Source: Entoloma clypeatum (lineage: Eukaryota > Basidiomycota > Agaricomycetes > Agaricales > Entolomataceae). From it: DNA of 64,000 nt. The DNA lies in NCBI GenBank assembly GCA_963565915.1, contig OY751486.1:2418001-2482000 (forward strand). The letters run 5' to 3'. Below are positions 11,884 through 23,165 of this stretch, piece by piece. Numbering within the stretch: position 1 is the stretch's first letter; each line of letters begins with the position of its first letter. Position numbers and translations under genes: made by a program. The notes below the pieces were generated by a model, which did not search any database, was not told the origin of the DNA, and saw only the letters and a program-made list of their open reading frames with translations.

Positions 11884-13360
11884 AACAGCCACTCATTGCC
11901 ACTTGGCAGACTGCTCCAACTCCGTTTGACGAGTCCTCCGCGGTTAAACGGCTGCGACTCATGACACCGGTGTCGCCCACCACACCGTGTTGTTCACAGA
12001 AAACGCCTGCCTCTCGCCCTGTCCTTCGCCTCTCATAGCTGTGTAACGGTTACCACTCCACTACGCCCAGTCGTTTCCCATCATACCACCTCGTCGACAA
12101 TGAGAGGAAGACATGGCTGCACCACCGCCACCACATCCCACCACAATACCTTGTCTACCACGGGATGGGGCAACTGCTCCATGGGACCCACAAAGCCACC
12201 TCGTCGACGACGGGGGGATATCACACACACACACACACACCACCTCGTTGACGAGACGGGACAACTGCACCACCAAAACCCTCCACATGCCACCACACCA
12301 CCACATTGACGAAGTGTCGAGACGGCTGCTGACCCCACCCACCACACCACCACATCGAAACGCCCACCGGGCTTACAGCGGTGAGAAGTAAACTCTGTAC
12401 GTCGCATGAGACAGGAGTGGCCAGAGAGGTGCAGCCACGGGTACACAGGAGTTTCATCGAACCTCGGTGTCGGCAAGGATTCGAACAAATGCTACAAGGA
12501 GTATTCTAGCGACCAGAACTCCATATGTTGAGAAAGAAGTGATGAGAGGAAGTGCAGATGCAGGGGTAACCCCCTACATTGCATTGCGCAACCAGCAGAC
12601 GCAGGAGTAGACTGCGTCGTTGCAGGAGCAATGAAGGAAAGAGGAAGATCGGAGATCTCGGAAATCAGATAATCGCTAGTGCACAGCCAGTGCACAGCCT
12701 CACGGAACGAACATACCGAGTCCACATTCAGTGAAACACTGTTATGGTGTTAGTTCTGATGCCATGTGTCACAACTGTTTGGCTTCAACACCAGCAACAG
12801 TTTTCACCTCCTTCCGCCGACGCCGACGTCTCACGTGATATTAAGGGTTTATCCTTAATACTCACAGTTTGCGAATATCAGGGGATTCCCCTGTTACTTT
12901 GCGGGTGCACCCAGCCTCCTCGATGTGGTATGCGCGCAAACCCTCTCAGACAACCCGGTAGCCTCCAACCCTTGACGTAGCAAACTGCGTCGTTGTTATT
13001 GTCGTTCGAGCTTGCTCTAGCCTGATCGCGCTCGAGCATCGGTAAGTAATGTCAAGAACTCCATATTGATCCATCAAACTAATACACCAAAAGGACATCA
13101 GTGTCATTTCTGACCTTGTTGATACCGTCTTTGCCCTCAATAACACATAAGTAGTTCTATCCACATCGGAAAATCTCCAACGAAACTAAACTATTGACAT
13201 AGACGTTGTGTCCTCGTTAGTAGATATTTTTCCACGATAAATACATGTAATAATTGATTTTTTGTCGTGCGAAAGATCATGCCCCCTCATCCTACAGAAA
13301 ACGAAGCTGTCCCTGCGGAGAGAAGGCGACTAAGTAACTAAATCGCAGTCCAAAGCCATC
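11884..13360. other. No gene; simple and tandem repeats
   Basis: Rich in CCACC and CACC runs. Open frames on both strands between 12060 and 12490 derive from the repeats. Nothing recognisable was found in 12500-13360. Confidence 0.45.
12080..12320. repeat. Degenerate CCACCTCGTCGAC repeat with a (CA)n tract
   Basis: CCACCTCGT(C/T)GACGA recurs at about 12085, 12195 and 12240, with partial copies up to 12315. A pure CA run lies at 12222-12242. Confidence 0.65.
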
Positions 13361-13904
13361 TGGCATTCAGTGTCCGGGGTCGTCGTTTCTCCTATGCAAT
13401 TCGCGCTCCCTACCGAAATTTGCAATGACCCGCACTCGACGAGGCTTGAGGATTATGCCAAGACCCGATACCTCAATGATGCAAACATATATAACCCGAG
13501 GAAGCCCATCACGCGGAGCACGCTTTTCTCCGACATTGCTGTCAGTAACGAGCGCCTGGCAGAGGTGATTGTCATTGATTCTACGAATTCGCAGCGGTTT
13601 ATTTTGGCTCCAAAGTTGCGTTCTGCATGGCATGACTTGTAGAATGGTCTCCTTGAGGTATCCAGCTGTTTGATTGCGCGCCACCGACATTCCAGACACT
13701 TCCCTGCCATCCGTCACCCGTGTTATCCATGTGAATACGGGTACGTCGCCGCATGATAGCTTCACCGGCACACTCTGTTGTGCGACGCGCGCGCGTACTG
13801 CATTCTCCATACTATCGGCCTTTGTGTCCTTCACGCTGAGTCTTTTGGTTGACCGAATTCGAGGATGATTGCTTTGACCGAGCTTTCAATTCCTGGCAAC
13901 GCAA

Positions 13905-14345
13905 GGGCAGGACACGTTGCCTCGTGTTTGGCTCAACTATCTAGAAGAGTCCATCATCTGTGATGACTTTGAGCAGGCGGCTTCCTGGATCCCCACACTA
14001 TGTTTTGGGGCCAGTTTGCATATCAGTTTGCCTGTGCTGGGGTGCCGATATGGTTTATCTGGGGCCACGAGAATGACTATAAGAAGAGGCCGCCTGCGGA
14101 TGTTGGCATGGCACATTACCTACCCTCGGATGACATCGTTGAGCACGCAAAACAGCAGGTAGCACGCTTTCAGGCCATGCCTCTGCCGGAAGGGGCAACA
14201 TATTGTTTTGATGGTCTGAGTGGTGCCAACGTTTCTGCTACCCATCCGGATTTTTGGAAAGCCCCTGCGTCCACTGCTCGTGTGGCATCGACCGTTCCCC
14301 CCACCCGTCTGGCATGCCTCTGAGGAGTTCTTGAAGCTGGCCCTC
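13905..14345 (+). pseudogene. Fragment of an unidentified protein-coding gene, frameshifted
   Basis: Two plus-strand frames join near 13998: the first contains WLNYLEESIICDDFEQAASW, the second FWGQFAYQFACAGVPIWFIWGH and DPxY-like stretches up to 14325, and a third frame then reads HASEEFLKLALKTACPA. The balanced residue composition and the neat change of frame suggest a real but broken gene. I do not recognise the family. The minus-strand open frame at 13367-13834 has no recognisable motif and may be chance. Confidence 0.45.
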
Positions 14346-14610
14346 AAAACGGCCTGCCCTGCCACCAGCTTATGACCGGACGGAGCCCCTTGTTCTACTT
14401 TGATTCAAAAATTTCCCAATCCCCAAGGACGAGAAGTGATACATCTAAGTTGTAGTACACTGAACAGAATCAGAATATATATGGTACAACAGGCAATTCA
14501 AGTACAAGTTTTTGGGGAGGGCATGAAGAGGACAAGCAAATAAGTAACGGTTCGTTGTAGGGTCTCGAATGCTAAGGAGTCAATTTAAGCTGAAAATATG
14601 ATGAAGTTTT

Positions 14611-14919
14611 TGTTGAAACTTTTCCCATCACGTAGAATAGATTAGATTAGATTACATCACATGACCTTTACATATCTTCATTACATACTTGTTTGGTTGG
14701 TACAAACAGTAGTACGGTATATAAGACCAGGAAACTGTCAATATCAACAAGTTGTCTCTTGACTCTTAACCAGCTCCATCGCTCTTACCAGCCTCAACCG
14801 CTCTCACCAGCCTTACCCCTCCAAACCATGTAAGTAATCATAGCGGTATCGTAGAGTACTTCCACTGTAGCTATGTTGCTCAGTACACCTGTGGCTAGCG
14901 CCCAGGTGGAACTTCAACA
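14611..14919 (+). repeat. Copia-1 5' LTR (309 bp)
   Basis: TG...CA ends; contains GGTATATAAGACC at about 14716, a likely TATA box for element transcription. Confidence 0.95.
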
Positions 14920-14931
14920 GGTTATGGGCCC
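14920..14931 (+). promoter_or_regulatory. Copia-1 primer-binding site, internal tRNA-iMet type
   Basis: GGTTATGGGCCC directly abuts the LTR and complements the anticodon stem-loop of initiator tRNA-Met, as in Drosophila copia where a half-tRNA primes. The same 12 bases follow the 5' LTR of Copia-2 (57303-57314, minus strand). Confidence 0.8.
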
Positions 14932-15271
14932 TGGATAGCAGAGGGACTTGGGAAACGCTGGCAACAGCGAGTACCTGCCCACTCTACCCTGGTTGGCAAA
15001 GAGATCTAGGTTCTGAGTCTTACTTCTTCACATATGAACCTGGGAACGTCATTACGACAAGTACCTGTCATGAGACGTCCCTAAGGGGATTGACCTAGTA
15101 CACTCCATGTGGAAAACGTTGATCGCACCTTATACGTTTCTGACATATAAAGGGTTTTCCCGTGACCGCTATTCCTAAAGGGAATATGTCATAAGGAATC
15201 ATTTAATTGTTTTCTTGAATCATATTCATAACACATCACTGATTGGGAACCCTTTTTTAGATTCATCTACA

Positions 15272-18200
15272 ATGTCTACCTCTCGCTCTGCTCTTGACAT
15301 CATCACCCCCTTTGACGGCATCGACTACCAAAGCTGGGCCGAAAAAATGAAGTCCTACCTCCTCCATCAAGGAGTCTGGCGCCTTGTTTCTGGCGACATC
15401 CTCCGCCCTGTCATCGCCGACTTCACCACCATGGTCTCCACCCCTGGGGCCACTGCTGCCGCTCCCCCTGTGCTGACTACCACGATCGACCAGCCCGGCT
15501 TCCGTAAGGAAGAAAAAGCCTGGATCAGGGACGACGACGTAGCTCTCGGGGCGATACGCCTGAAGGTCTCTGAGGCAATCAGACGCCATATCAAGGACAG
15601 CACCTCAGCACTTAACGCGTGGAAAACGCTAAAGGATGCCTACTCCAAGGTATCCCCAGCTGTCATCTTCGGCGACTTCAAGACCGCCGCCACCTTCAAA
15701 CTGTCTGGACGCGACCCCGTGCCTGAAATTGAACGCCTGGGGTCTCTTTTCGCCCGGCTCGCCGACTCTAACTTTATCGTCCCCGATCTGATGCAGGCAA
15801 TGGTCCTGGCCAATGTGATTCCCGACGCCTGGTCGTCACTCTCCACCGCCCTCTTCCAGGTCTATGACGCCGACAATTTCACCTACAAAGCCGTCGCCGA
15901 AAGCATCATCTCTGAATACAGGCGCAAGTATTCGGTCAGGTCTACTTGTACGTCCAATGAGCAGGCCCGGAAATTTTCCAGGACAAAGCGAAAGGGGCAG
16001 GACCCCAAATGGGAAAGGCAGCAAAAGCCGAGTACCTCGCAGAACGATGCTGACGAGCAGCCTAACTCGGCCGATCCAAGTACCGCTTCTGAGAAGAAGG
16101 GAAAGGGACGCTGGCGCAATCAGAAGAAAAGCGCTAACAATGCGGACAACATGTCCGACCATGTGGAAGAAACAGTTGAGTTTGTTGCTCCTGCCATTCA
16201 CTTCCCCCCTCTTCCGGCACCGTCCTTCACCACCGTCACTGGTCACGGGAAAACGACAAGTACCGCACAGCCCGATTCCGAAAAAATGCAGTCGCTTCTG
16301 CAGCGCATGAACCCCCCTCCGTCACAGTACACGGGGCTTCCTTCTGGAAAACCATCCGTGTGGAAGAAGAATGACCATGTCCGCAAACTCACGCGCGGCA
16401 TTGGTGCTCGCCCCTCAGGGTCAAACCTTCGCATTCTGGATACAATTATCCCAGAAGAAGACGAAAGACCGTCCAAGCAGCGTCGAGTTACTCCGCCGCT
16501 GGACCAAACCCTTAGGATGATGGACATAGACCATCAAAGCGAGCGGATGGGGCCGGAACAATTCGAAGATGGGCTGATCGAACTTGACGGTTCGTCACAA
16601 TCTTCTCTCAAACTTAAACAAATGGGAAACACTAATAATCACGCACAGACGTTTGAATATATATTAGCTAGTACCGATGCAGACAGTATAGATCTCTTTA
16701 GTGATGATCTGTACAAAAAATATATCAAACATTTCGCGTCCTGCACACACTGCAAAGAGAGAGAACACGCTCAGTGGATCTTATATTCCGGCGCATCATT
16801 ACACTTTACCCATGAGTTTAAAGACTTCGCGTACTACAGGCCTCTCAAGGCTAAGCGATTTGTCCAAACAGCTGCAAAGGGAAAGAAACTGGAAATTCTC
16901 GGAGTTGGGGCCGTTCCAGTACGGCATACCCTAAATGGGGAAGTAAAAACCCATCTTCTCCGACCTGTATTCTACATTCCGGACATGGACACACGCCTAT
17001 TGTCCCTAGGCGTCTTCCTTAATCACAGTTACAAAGTAGACGGAATGCGTGGAGAAATCAACATCTCCAAAGGACAGAACAAAATACAGTTCTCGCCTCA
17101 CATTCTCGGACAAACCATTTATTGGTTAGACACTGAAATACGCTATGACCAAATCCACGCGATCTCTAGCGAAATCACTGTCGAAACCTGGCATAAACGC
17201 CTTGGCCACCCAAATGACCAGGCGCTCAATAAGATTCCCACCAGTACCAAAGGAGTACCCAAAACGTTAGTACATGAGAAATCACAGGAAAGCTGCACGG
17301 GGTGTCTAAAAGGGAAAATGCCGAATTAATCTTATCCTAACTCGATGACGAGGGCTGTCAAACCCTTCGATTTGATCCATTCGGATTTGAAGCAGATATC
17401 CACGGCATCGTACCATAAGTACAAATATTTCCTTACCTTTTTGGATGATTTTTCATCCCATGTCTGGGTCGTCTTGCTTAGGAAAAAGTCAGGCGCCATC
17501 ACCGCGCTGAAACAATTCCTTGCGATGATCCAGAATCAATTTGCCGCCACCCCTAAAAAATGGCGGGTTGATGGAGGTGGAGAATTTGATGAATACAAGG
17601 ATGTACTTGCCAATCATGGAATTCTGATCGACGTCACACTCCCATATCAGCATCAGCAGAATGGTAGAGCAGAACGGATAAATCGAACTCTGTGGGAAAA
17701 ATCTCAGGCATTACGCTTCGACGCATGCTTACCACCTATGTGGTGGGAATTCTGCCTTGAACATGCAGCATTTCTCTACAACAGAACCCCCATGCAGCGT
17801 CTTGAATGGAAAACCCCTCACTTCAAGGTGACCAATGAGATCCCCGACATGTCCAGCATCAGAGTATTTGGATGTCAGGCATATGTATATATCCCAAAGG
17901 AGAAACGTAGGAACTCCCTGGAATCAAGATCCCGATTGATGATTTATCTCGGATCGAAACCAGGGGTCAAAGGATACCGCTTCATGGATCCTGAGACCAA
18001 CACGATTTTCATGGGCGGGAAAGCTATCTTTGATGAAAGCAAGTACCCTAGATGCCACATCGACCCGTTGCCAGAAAACCACCCAGAAATGGAAGACCCA
18101 GAGCCGGCTGATGAGTTTGAGGATCTCATTCCCGGCAGCAATGACGACGATAGTCACAACGAAACACCTCATGACCCAGTTCCCATTGAACAGGATCAAC

Positions 18201-19996
18201 CTGAATCAGACAACAAACTGCCTGCCAGTGAGCCTGATGACGAACCACGAGTACCCACTCCGGAACCCGAGCAAGTACCAGATCGACCGATCAGGGAACG
18301 ACGAGTTCGGAAGATGCCAGGAAGCATCTATGGGGAAGACACTCCAGCGTCTGATCTTGAAAAATTAGATCGAAGACGGAGATTGGGCGGTCAAACGGCA
18401 TGGATGAATGACCTCCTGATGGAGGCAATATCAGTCCAAGTTGGCATCGTTGAAATGTCCCATAAAGACATATACCCTCTTCCAAATAAAGAAGACTGGT
18501 ATGCGGCTGAACGTAAAGAGCTAGACATGCTCAAACACCGCGGGGTGATCACGGAGCTAGTACCCCTGCCTGCAGGAAGGAAAGCTCTAAGGAACAAATG
18601 GGTTTACAACGAAAAGTCCGACGGGCGTCTGAAAGCACGCCTCGTCGCAAAAGGCTTTTCACAGGTAGAAGGGATTGACTTTGATCAGATCTTCTCACCA
18701 GTCGTAAGATATGAAACCGTCCGACTAATACTGGCATTGACAGCCCTTGAAGGGTGGTTCATGACAATTTTGGACGTCTCATCAGCCTTCCTCTATGGAA
18801 CGCTCCGTGAAGTCATTTACATGCGACAACCTGAGGGCTACATAGTAAAAGGGAAAGAACACCTCGTGTACCAACTATTCAAAGCTCTATATGGACTTAA
18901 GCAGGCCGCATTAGCCTGGTGGAGGGAACTTGATTCCTCCATGAAAAAGCTCGGCTTTGTCCGGCTTCACTCCGATGCGGGAGTGTTCATTCACAAAAGT
19001 ACCAACGGGGAAATTGTAATCGCCGTCATCTATGTTGACGACTCTGCTTTTCTCGGCACAAACCAGGAATATACGCTAGAGAAAAAGAAGGCCTTCATGA
19101 CCACATGGGAATGTAGGGACCTAGGGCACCTTGTGCCTGATGGGGAACCGAAAGAATTTCTCTCTATCCAAATAAGGCAACGTGGGAAACGTATCTTCAT
19201 CGATCAAGTACCTTACCTTGAGAAAATACTCGAACGAATGGGGATGAGCGAATCTAACGCCACCCATACCCCACTTCCTATGGGCTACAAACCCATGATG
19301 TCCGAAGATGAACCCAATGCAGAACTTCAATCAAAGTACCAATCCATCATCGGATCACTTCTATATCTGATGATTGGAACAAGGCCAGACATCTGCTTTG
19401 CCATGATTAAAATGTCACAGTTTTCCGCAAATCCCACCAAACGCCACTTAGAAGTGGCTAGGGATATTTGCAGGTATCTGAAGGCGACAAAAAATTACGC
19501 AATCATGTATGATGGCGACTCAGGGAAAGGAATCTATGCATTCACAGACTCCGACTGGGCATCAGATGAAAACACGAGGAGGTCTACCACTGGCTTCTTC
19601 ATATCACTGGCGTCTGGAGCAGTGACATGGGTATCATCGGCGCAAAAGACCATCGCCCTCTCTTCCACAGAAGCAGAGTATATGGCGTTATCAGACTGCA
19701 GTCGCGCAGCAACATGGCTGAGAAGCATGCTTGCCGAACTTGGAATGCAGATCGGATCAGTACCGATCTACGGAGATAACAACGGCTCCGTCTTTATCAC
19801 ATCCAACCCTGTAACTGAGAAGTGATCCAAGCACATTGACGTGCGATTCCACTTCGTCAGAGAAAAAGTCTCCGAAGGGATAATTACGGTCGAATTCATT
19901 GAAGGAGTGAACAACCCTGCAGACCTTTTAACTAAGAATCTGGGAAAAATCCTCTTTTCCAAGTTTATCCCGTACTTCGGATTGATAAAAAACTAG
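15272..19996 (+). pseudogene. Copia-1 Gag-Pol polyprotein (Gag-protease-integrase-RT-RNase H), two nonsense codons
   Basis: A single frame of about 1,574 codons; ATG 15272 is chosen because Copia-2 starts at the equivalent codon. Order is copia-type: Gag (from FDGIDYQSWAEKMKSYLL), protease (WILYSGAS, 16775), integrase (zinc part WHKRLGHP...CTGCLKG, catalytic D in HSDLK, DGGGEF, and E in GRAERINRTL), reverse transcriptase (ARLVAKGFSQ, YVDD at about 19033), RNase H (TDSDWASDE, SSTEAEY). TAA at 17327-17329 cuts integrase after its zinc part and TGA at 19823-19825 removes the last 57 residues. The protease catalytic Asp codon GAT is TAT (Tyr) at 16784-16786. All three lesions are single-base changes, so the copy was functional until recently. 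Confidence 0.93.
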
Positions 19997-20064
19997 GCGA
20001 AACAGAGTACCTATATATATATGTGGGAAAAAGTAAGATGTATTTAGAAGTATGTACTAAATAT

Positions 20065-20071
20065 GGGGGGG
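20065..20071 (+). promoter_or_regulatory. Copia-1 polypurine tract
   Basis: Seven G residues directly before the 3' LTR, the expected plus-strand primer for reverse transcription. Confidence 0.85.
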
Positions 20072-20368
20072 TGTTGAAACTTTTCCCATCACGTAGAATA
20101 GATTAGATTAGATTACATCATGTGACCTTTACATATCTTCATTACATACTTGTTTGGTTGGTACAAACAGTAGTACGGTATATAAGACCAGGAAACTGTC
20201 AATATCAACAAGTTGTCTCTTGACTCTTAACCAGCTCCATCGCTCTTACCAGCCTCAACCGCTCTCACCAGCCTTACCCCTCCAAACCATGTAAGTAATC
20301 ATAGCGGTATCCACTGTAGCTATGTTGCTCAGTACACCTGTGGCTAGCACCCAGGTGGAACTTCAACA
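20072..20368 (+). repeat. Copia-1 3' LTR (297 bp)
   Basis: Matches the 5' LTR except for a 12-bp deletion (after GCGGTATC) and about three substitutions. Confidence 0.95.
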
Positions 20369-21275
20369 GTTTTTGCCACAGCCCTTTGCGAAATGTCGTC
20401 AAGCGAAGGCATATCTCGAAAAGGCAGGCAGGGCACAACTTCTTCCCCGTCACCATGTCCTGTGAAAAGAGGCGTGTTGTACGAAGAAGATCGGATGAGT
20501 CCATACATTTCTCAGCCAGTTGTTTCAACATCTCTGGTGAGCAACATGACACCCATGTGCAGCCATTCATCGAAATAGTGAGATCAAGGTCCTCCGGGAT
20601 ACGGCGAAGGCGTTTCTGTCCCTTGATAAGACAGAGAAGGTCTTCTCCACTTAAGAGTATCCATCAAGTGGATGGCTGTCCATAGTCAGGGACGTCGGTG
20701 GAGTCGCATATTTCATCCCAATCGTCGTAGATTGAGAGTCTCAATAGGTGGTAAAAAGCGGCAGGAAGGATGATGGGCAGGTCGCACTCGCGAGCAAGAT
20801 GGATGGCACCAGTAGGTTCAGGGTACATGTTGTCAAGTTGATGGGTATTATAGTGGATATTTTGGTAGAGTTGTTCTTGGAGGGCACGCCTTCGGCCCTC
20901 AACATAAAGCTCAAGGGCATCCCATTCGAACAAGGTGGATGGCCATCCATGTTTGACATAAGACACGAGGTGGAGATGAATGCCTTCCATGGAGTACTTG
21001 TCGGTTAGTCTCAGGATGTGAAGAAGAGGTTGCAAAGAGACGGGGGCGAGGACATGGGGGTCATGTTGCAAATTGCTGGGCGAAGTTAGCACGGCGTCTT
21101 GGGAATGACAGACCCGACTTACATGTCATGATATATGAATCGCAGTAATGACTCGACTTGGTCAGCAGAATCCTCCATGACAAGCACAGGTGCCCCTTCA
21201 TACTCCTCGTCGGGTGTGGCACCACTGAACATGTTTCCGAGGACAGGAGAGAGTTTGGAAAGGAGTGATTGGTGG

Positions 21276-21946
21276 TGTTATATCCGTCTCCGAATCTCCG
21301 ATCCACTCCGATAGTCCTCCGACATTCCGGACATCTGTTACCTCCGCATCTCCGCACGTTGCCATCGTGCATTTCATATTCTACTTATGCATCGCCTTTT
21401 TCGCATGGTCCGTTGACCGACATCTCCGATGTTCGTTACAGTCGCTGGCAACTTACGCCACAACTCTGGACCTACTCCGACCATCTCCGTAAAGTAATAT
21501 CATTTAGGTATTTAAGCTCGTACCATACCTGTAGTTCCTCAGTTCGAATATCAACAAAGTTCACTCCTCCACTCCCTGTTCATGCCAGAGATCCTCGCTG
21601 TGGTACAATACGCCGACGACATCCTCATCTACTGCTCTTCCTCCATCGTTACCCTTCGACGAGCTCAGTACTGTGTCCGAGTCACAACTCCGACGTCGTC
21701 CGACCATTTCCACGTCAACATGTCCCTCACCGAGATCTTTCCGAGGACCTCCGCACCTCCGACCTCTTCTCTGACCTCCTGAAATTGGGACACCTTATCC
21801 AACAAACGGCGGCGCAACACATACATTGAAGCCACGTCCCTCCCCTTTGTCGTTCCTCCGCATTTCCGGAGTTCCGCTCCGGTCTCAGTCCTACGTCCGA
21901 CCTCCGACGGACTCCGACAAAGCTCCGACTTTTCACCTACTTAACA
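21276..21946 (+). repeat. Gypsy-1 5' LTR (671 bp)
   Basis: TG...CA ends; contains TATTTAAG at about 21510, a possible TATA-like box. Confidence 0.95.
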
Positions 21947-21986
21947 GTATATTTGAACTCAAACCGTTTTTGGATTCCTGCTAGTC

Positions 21987-23165
21987 ATGGCACTCCGAAA
22001 CACCAAGACAGCAAAAGCCGCAGAAGCTGGCACTTCTAGGCAACAGGTTCTACAAAATGTCGAACAACGTTTAACAGAACTATCCCCCGTAACTCCCACT
22101 ACTCCGACACCTCTGGGTTTTCAGCCCATCACACCTCCGCATAATATTCCGATCCCCACTTCCCCCATAGAATCCGCACCCCCGTCTCCTCAGAATATTT
22201 TCGGCCCACAAGCCCTTGCGGATGCTTTCCTCTTAATGACCAATGAACTCAAACGCAGCAAAGGTCACAAGCATCATAAAAAGGCTAAGGATCCGGACAC
22301 CTTCGACGGTTCCGATCCCCGAAAACTGAACCAGTTCATCCTCCAATGCACATTGTTCTTCCGCGACAACTCTGAGTATGACGATGACTCTGCCAAAATC
22401 ACTCTCGCCATCTCTTTCCTCCGAGGCACAGCTCTCGATTATTTCGAGCATTTCATCATCGAACCAGACCCGGACAACCCCCCGGACTGGCACGAAGATT
22501 GGTCCGCATTCCTCCGCACGCTCCGCACAGAATTCGGGGTCATTGACCCCGTTGCGGATGCTGCCGACTCTCTGGACAATCTCAAAATGCGCGAAAATCA
22601 ACATATTCTCAAGTATAATATTGAGTTCACATGCCTTGCTGCCAAAATGCACTGGGACAGCTCTGCCCTGCATCACCGGTACTACTCCGGGTTGGCGGAG
22701 CGGATTAAAGATGTCCTTGGGACTCAAGCAAAGCCAAGCACGTTACCAGCACTTAGGGAGCTAGCACAGACTATTGATGCTCGCCACTGGGAACGTCATC
22801 GCGAGAAATCCCGCTCCGACAAATCCGCATCCAAATCCGACAAATCCGCATCCAAATCCGACAAATCCGAAGCTAAAACCCCCTCCGCAAACTCCGATAA
22901 AAACTCCAAAGCCAAACCGCAGACACAGAACCAGGGCAAACAGTCGAAGCCTTCCTCCGCTCCCAAGTCCGACATCTCCGACAAACTCGGAAAAGACGGA
23001 AAGCTAACTCCGGAGGAACGCAAACGCCGTTTTGACAACAACCTCTGTATGTTTTGTGGCAAAGCTGGACACGTCGCGAAAGATTGCCTGAAGTCTTCGT
23101 CCTCCGCCTCTAAGGCTAAGGCGCGCGCTGCCCAAGCCAAGACCACGGACGAAACAAAAAATTAG
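21987..23165 (+). CDS. Gypsy-1 Gag
   Basis: A 392-residue capsid/nucleocapsid protein, apparently intact. Residues about 95-260 are the retrotransposon Gag domain (FDGSDPRKLNQFI, FLRGTALDYFEH). Then a low-complexity run repeats KSDKSASK, and a single CX2CX4HX4C zinc knuckle (CMFCGKAGHVAKDC) lies near residue 351. The start is the first ATG 41 bp after the 5' LTR. The stop TAG directly follows the slip sequence AAAAAAT, and pol begins in the -1 frame. It would assemble particles that package the element RNA. Confidence 0.92.
   Translation: MALRNTKTAKAAEAGTSRQQVLQNVEQRLTELSPVTPTTPTPLGFQPITPPHNIPIPTSPIESAPPSPQNIFGPQALADAFLLMTNELKRSKGHKHHKKAKDPDTFDGSDPRKLNQFILQCTLFFRDNSEYDDDSAKITLAISFLRGTALDYFEHFIIEPDPDNPPDWHEDWSAFLRTLRTEFGVIDPVADAADSLDNLKMRENQHILKYNIEFTCLAAKMHWDSSALHHRYYSGLAERIKDVLGTQAKPSTLPALRELAQTIDARHWERHREKSRSDKSASKSDKSASKSDKSEAKTPSANSDKNSKAKPQTQNQGKQSKPSSAPKSDISDKLGKDGKLTPEERKRRFDNNLCMFCGKAGHVAKDCLKSSSSASKAKARAAQAKTTDETKN
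23156..23162 (+). promoter_or_regulatory. Candidate -1 ribosomal frameshift site, A AAA AAT
   Basis: Six A then T, in the correct phase for simultaneous slippage, followed at once by the gag stop TAG. The pol frame is -1 relative to gag and is open across the site through to the protease. Confidence 0.6.

Larger units (their letters stand above)
14611..20368 (+). mobile_element. Copia-1: full-length Ty1/copia retrotransposon
   Basis: LTRs at 14611-14919 and 20072-20368 start TGTTGAAAC and end CTTCAACA. The target duplication GTTTT is at 14606-14610 and 20369-20373. The primer site follows the 5' LTR directly and a G7 polypurine tract precedes the 3' LTR. The LTRs differ by about three substitutions and one 12-bp indel. 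The polyprotein has two in-frame stops and a changed protease aspartate, so this copy cannot be autonomous. Confidence 0.97.

Noticed and set aside
12060..12490. Long open frames on both strands
   Set aside because: They follow the CCACC/CA repeats and have repeat-driven composition.
13367..13834. 155-residue minus-strand frame
   Set aside because: No motif, odd composition, and opposite to the broken gene that follows; could be chance.
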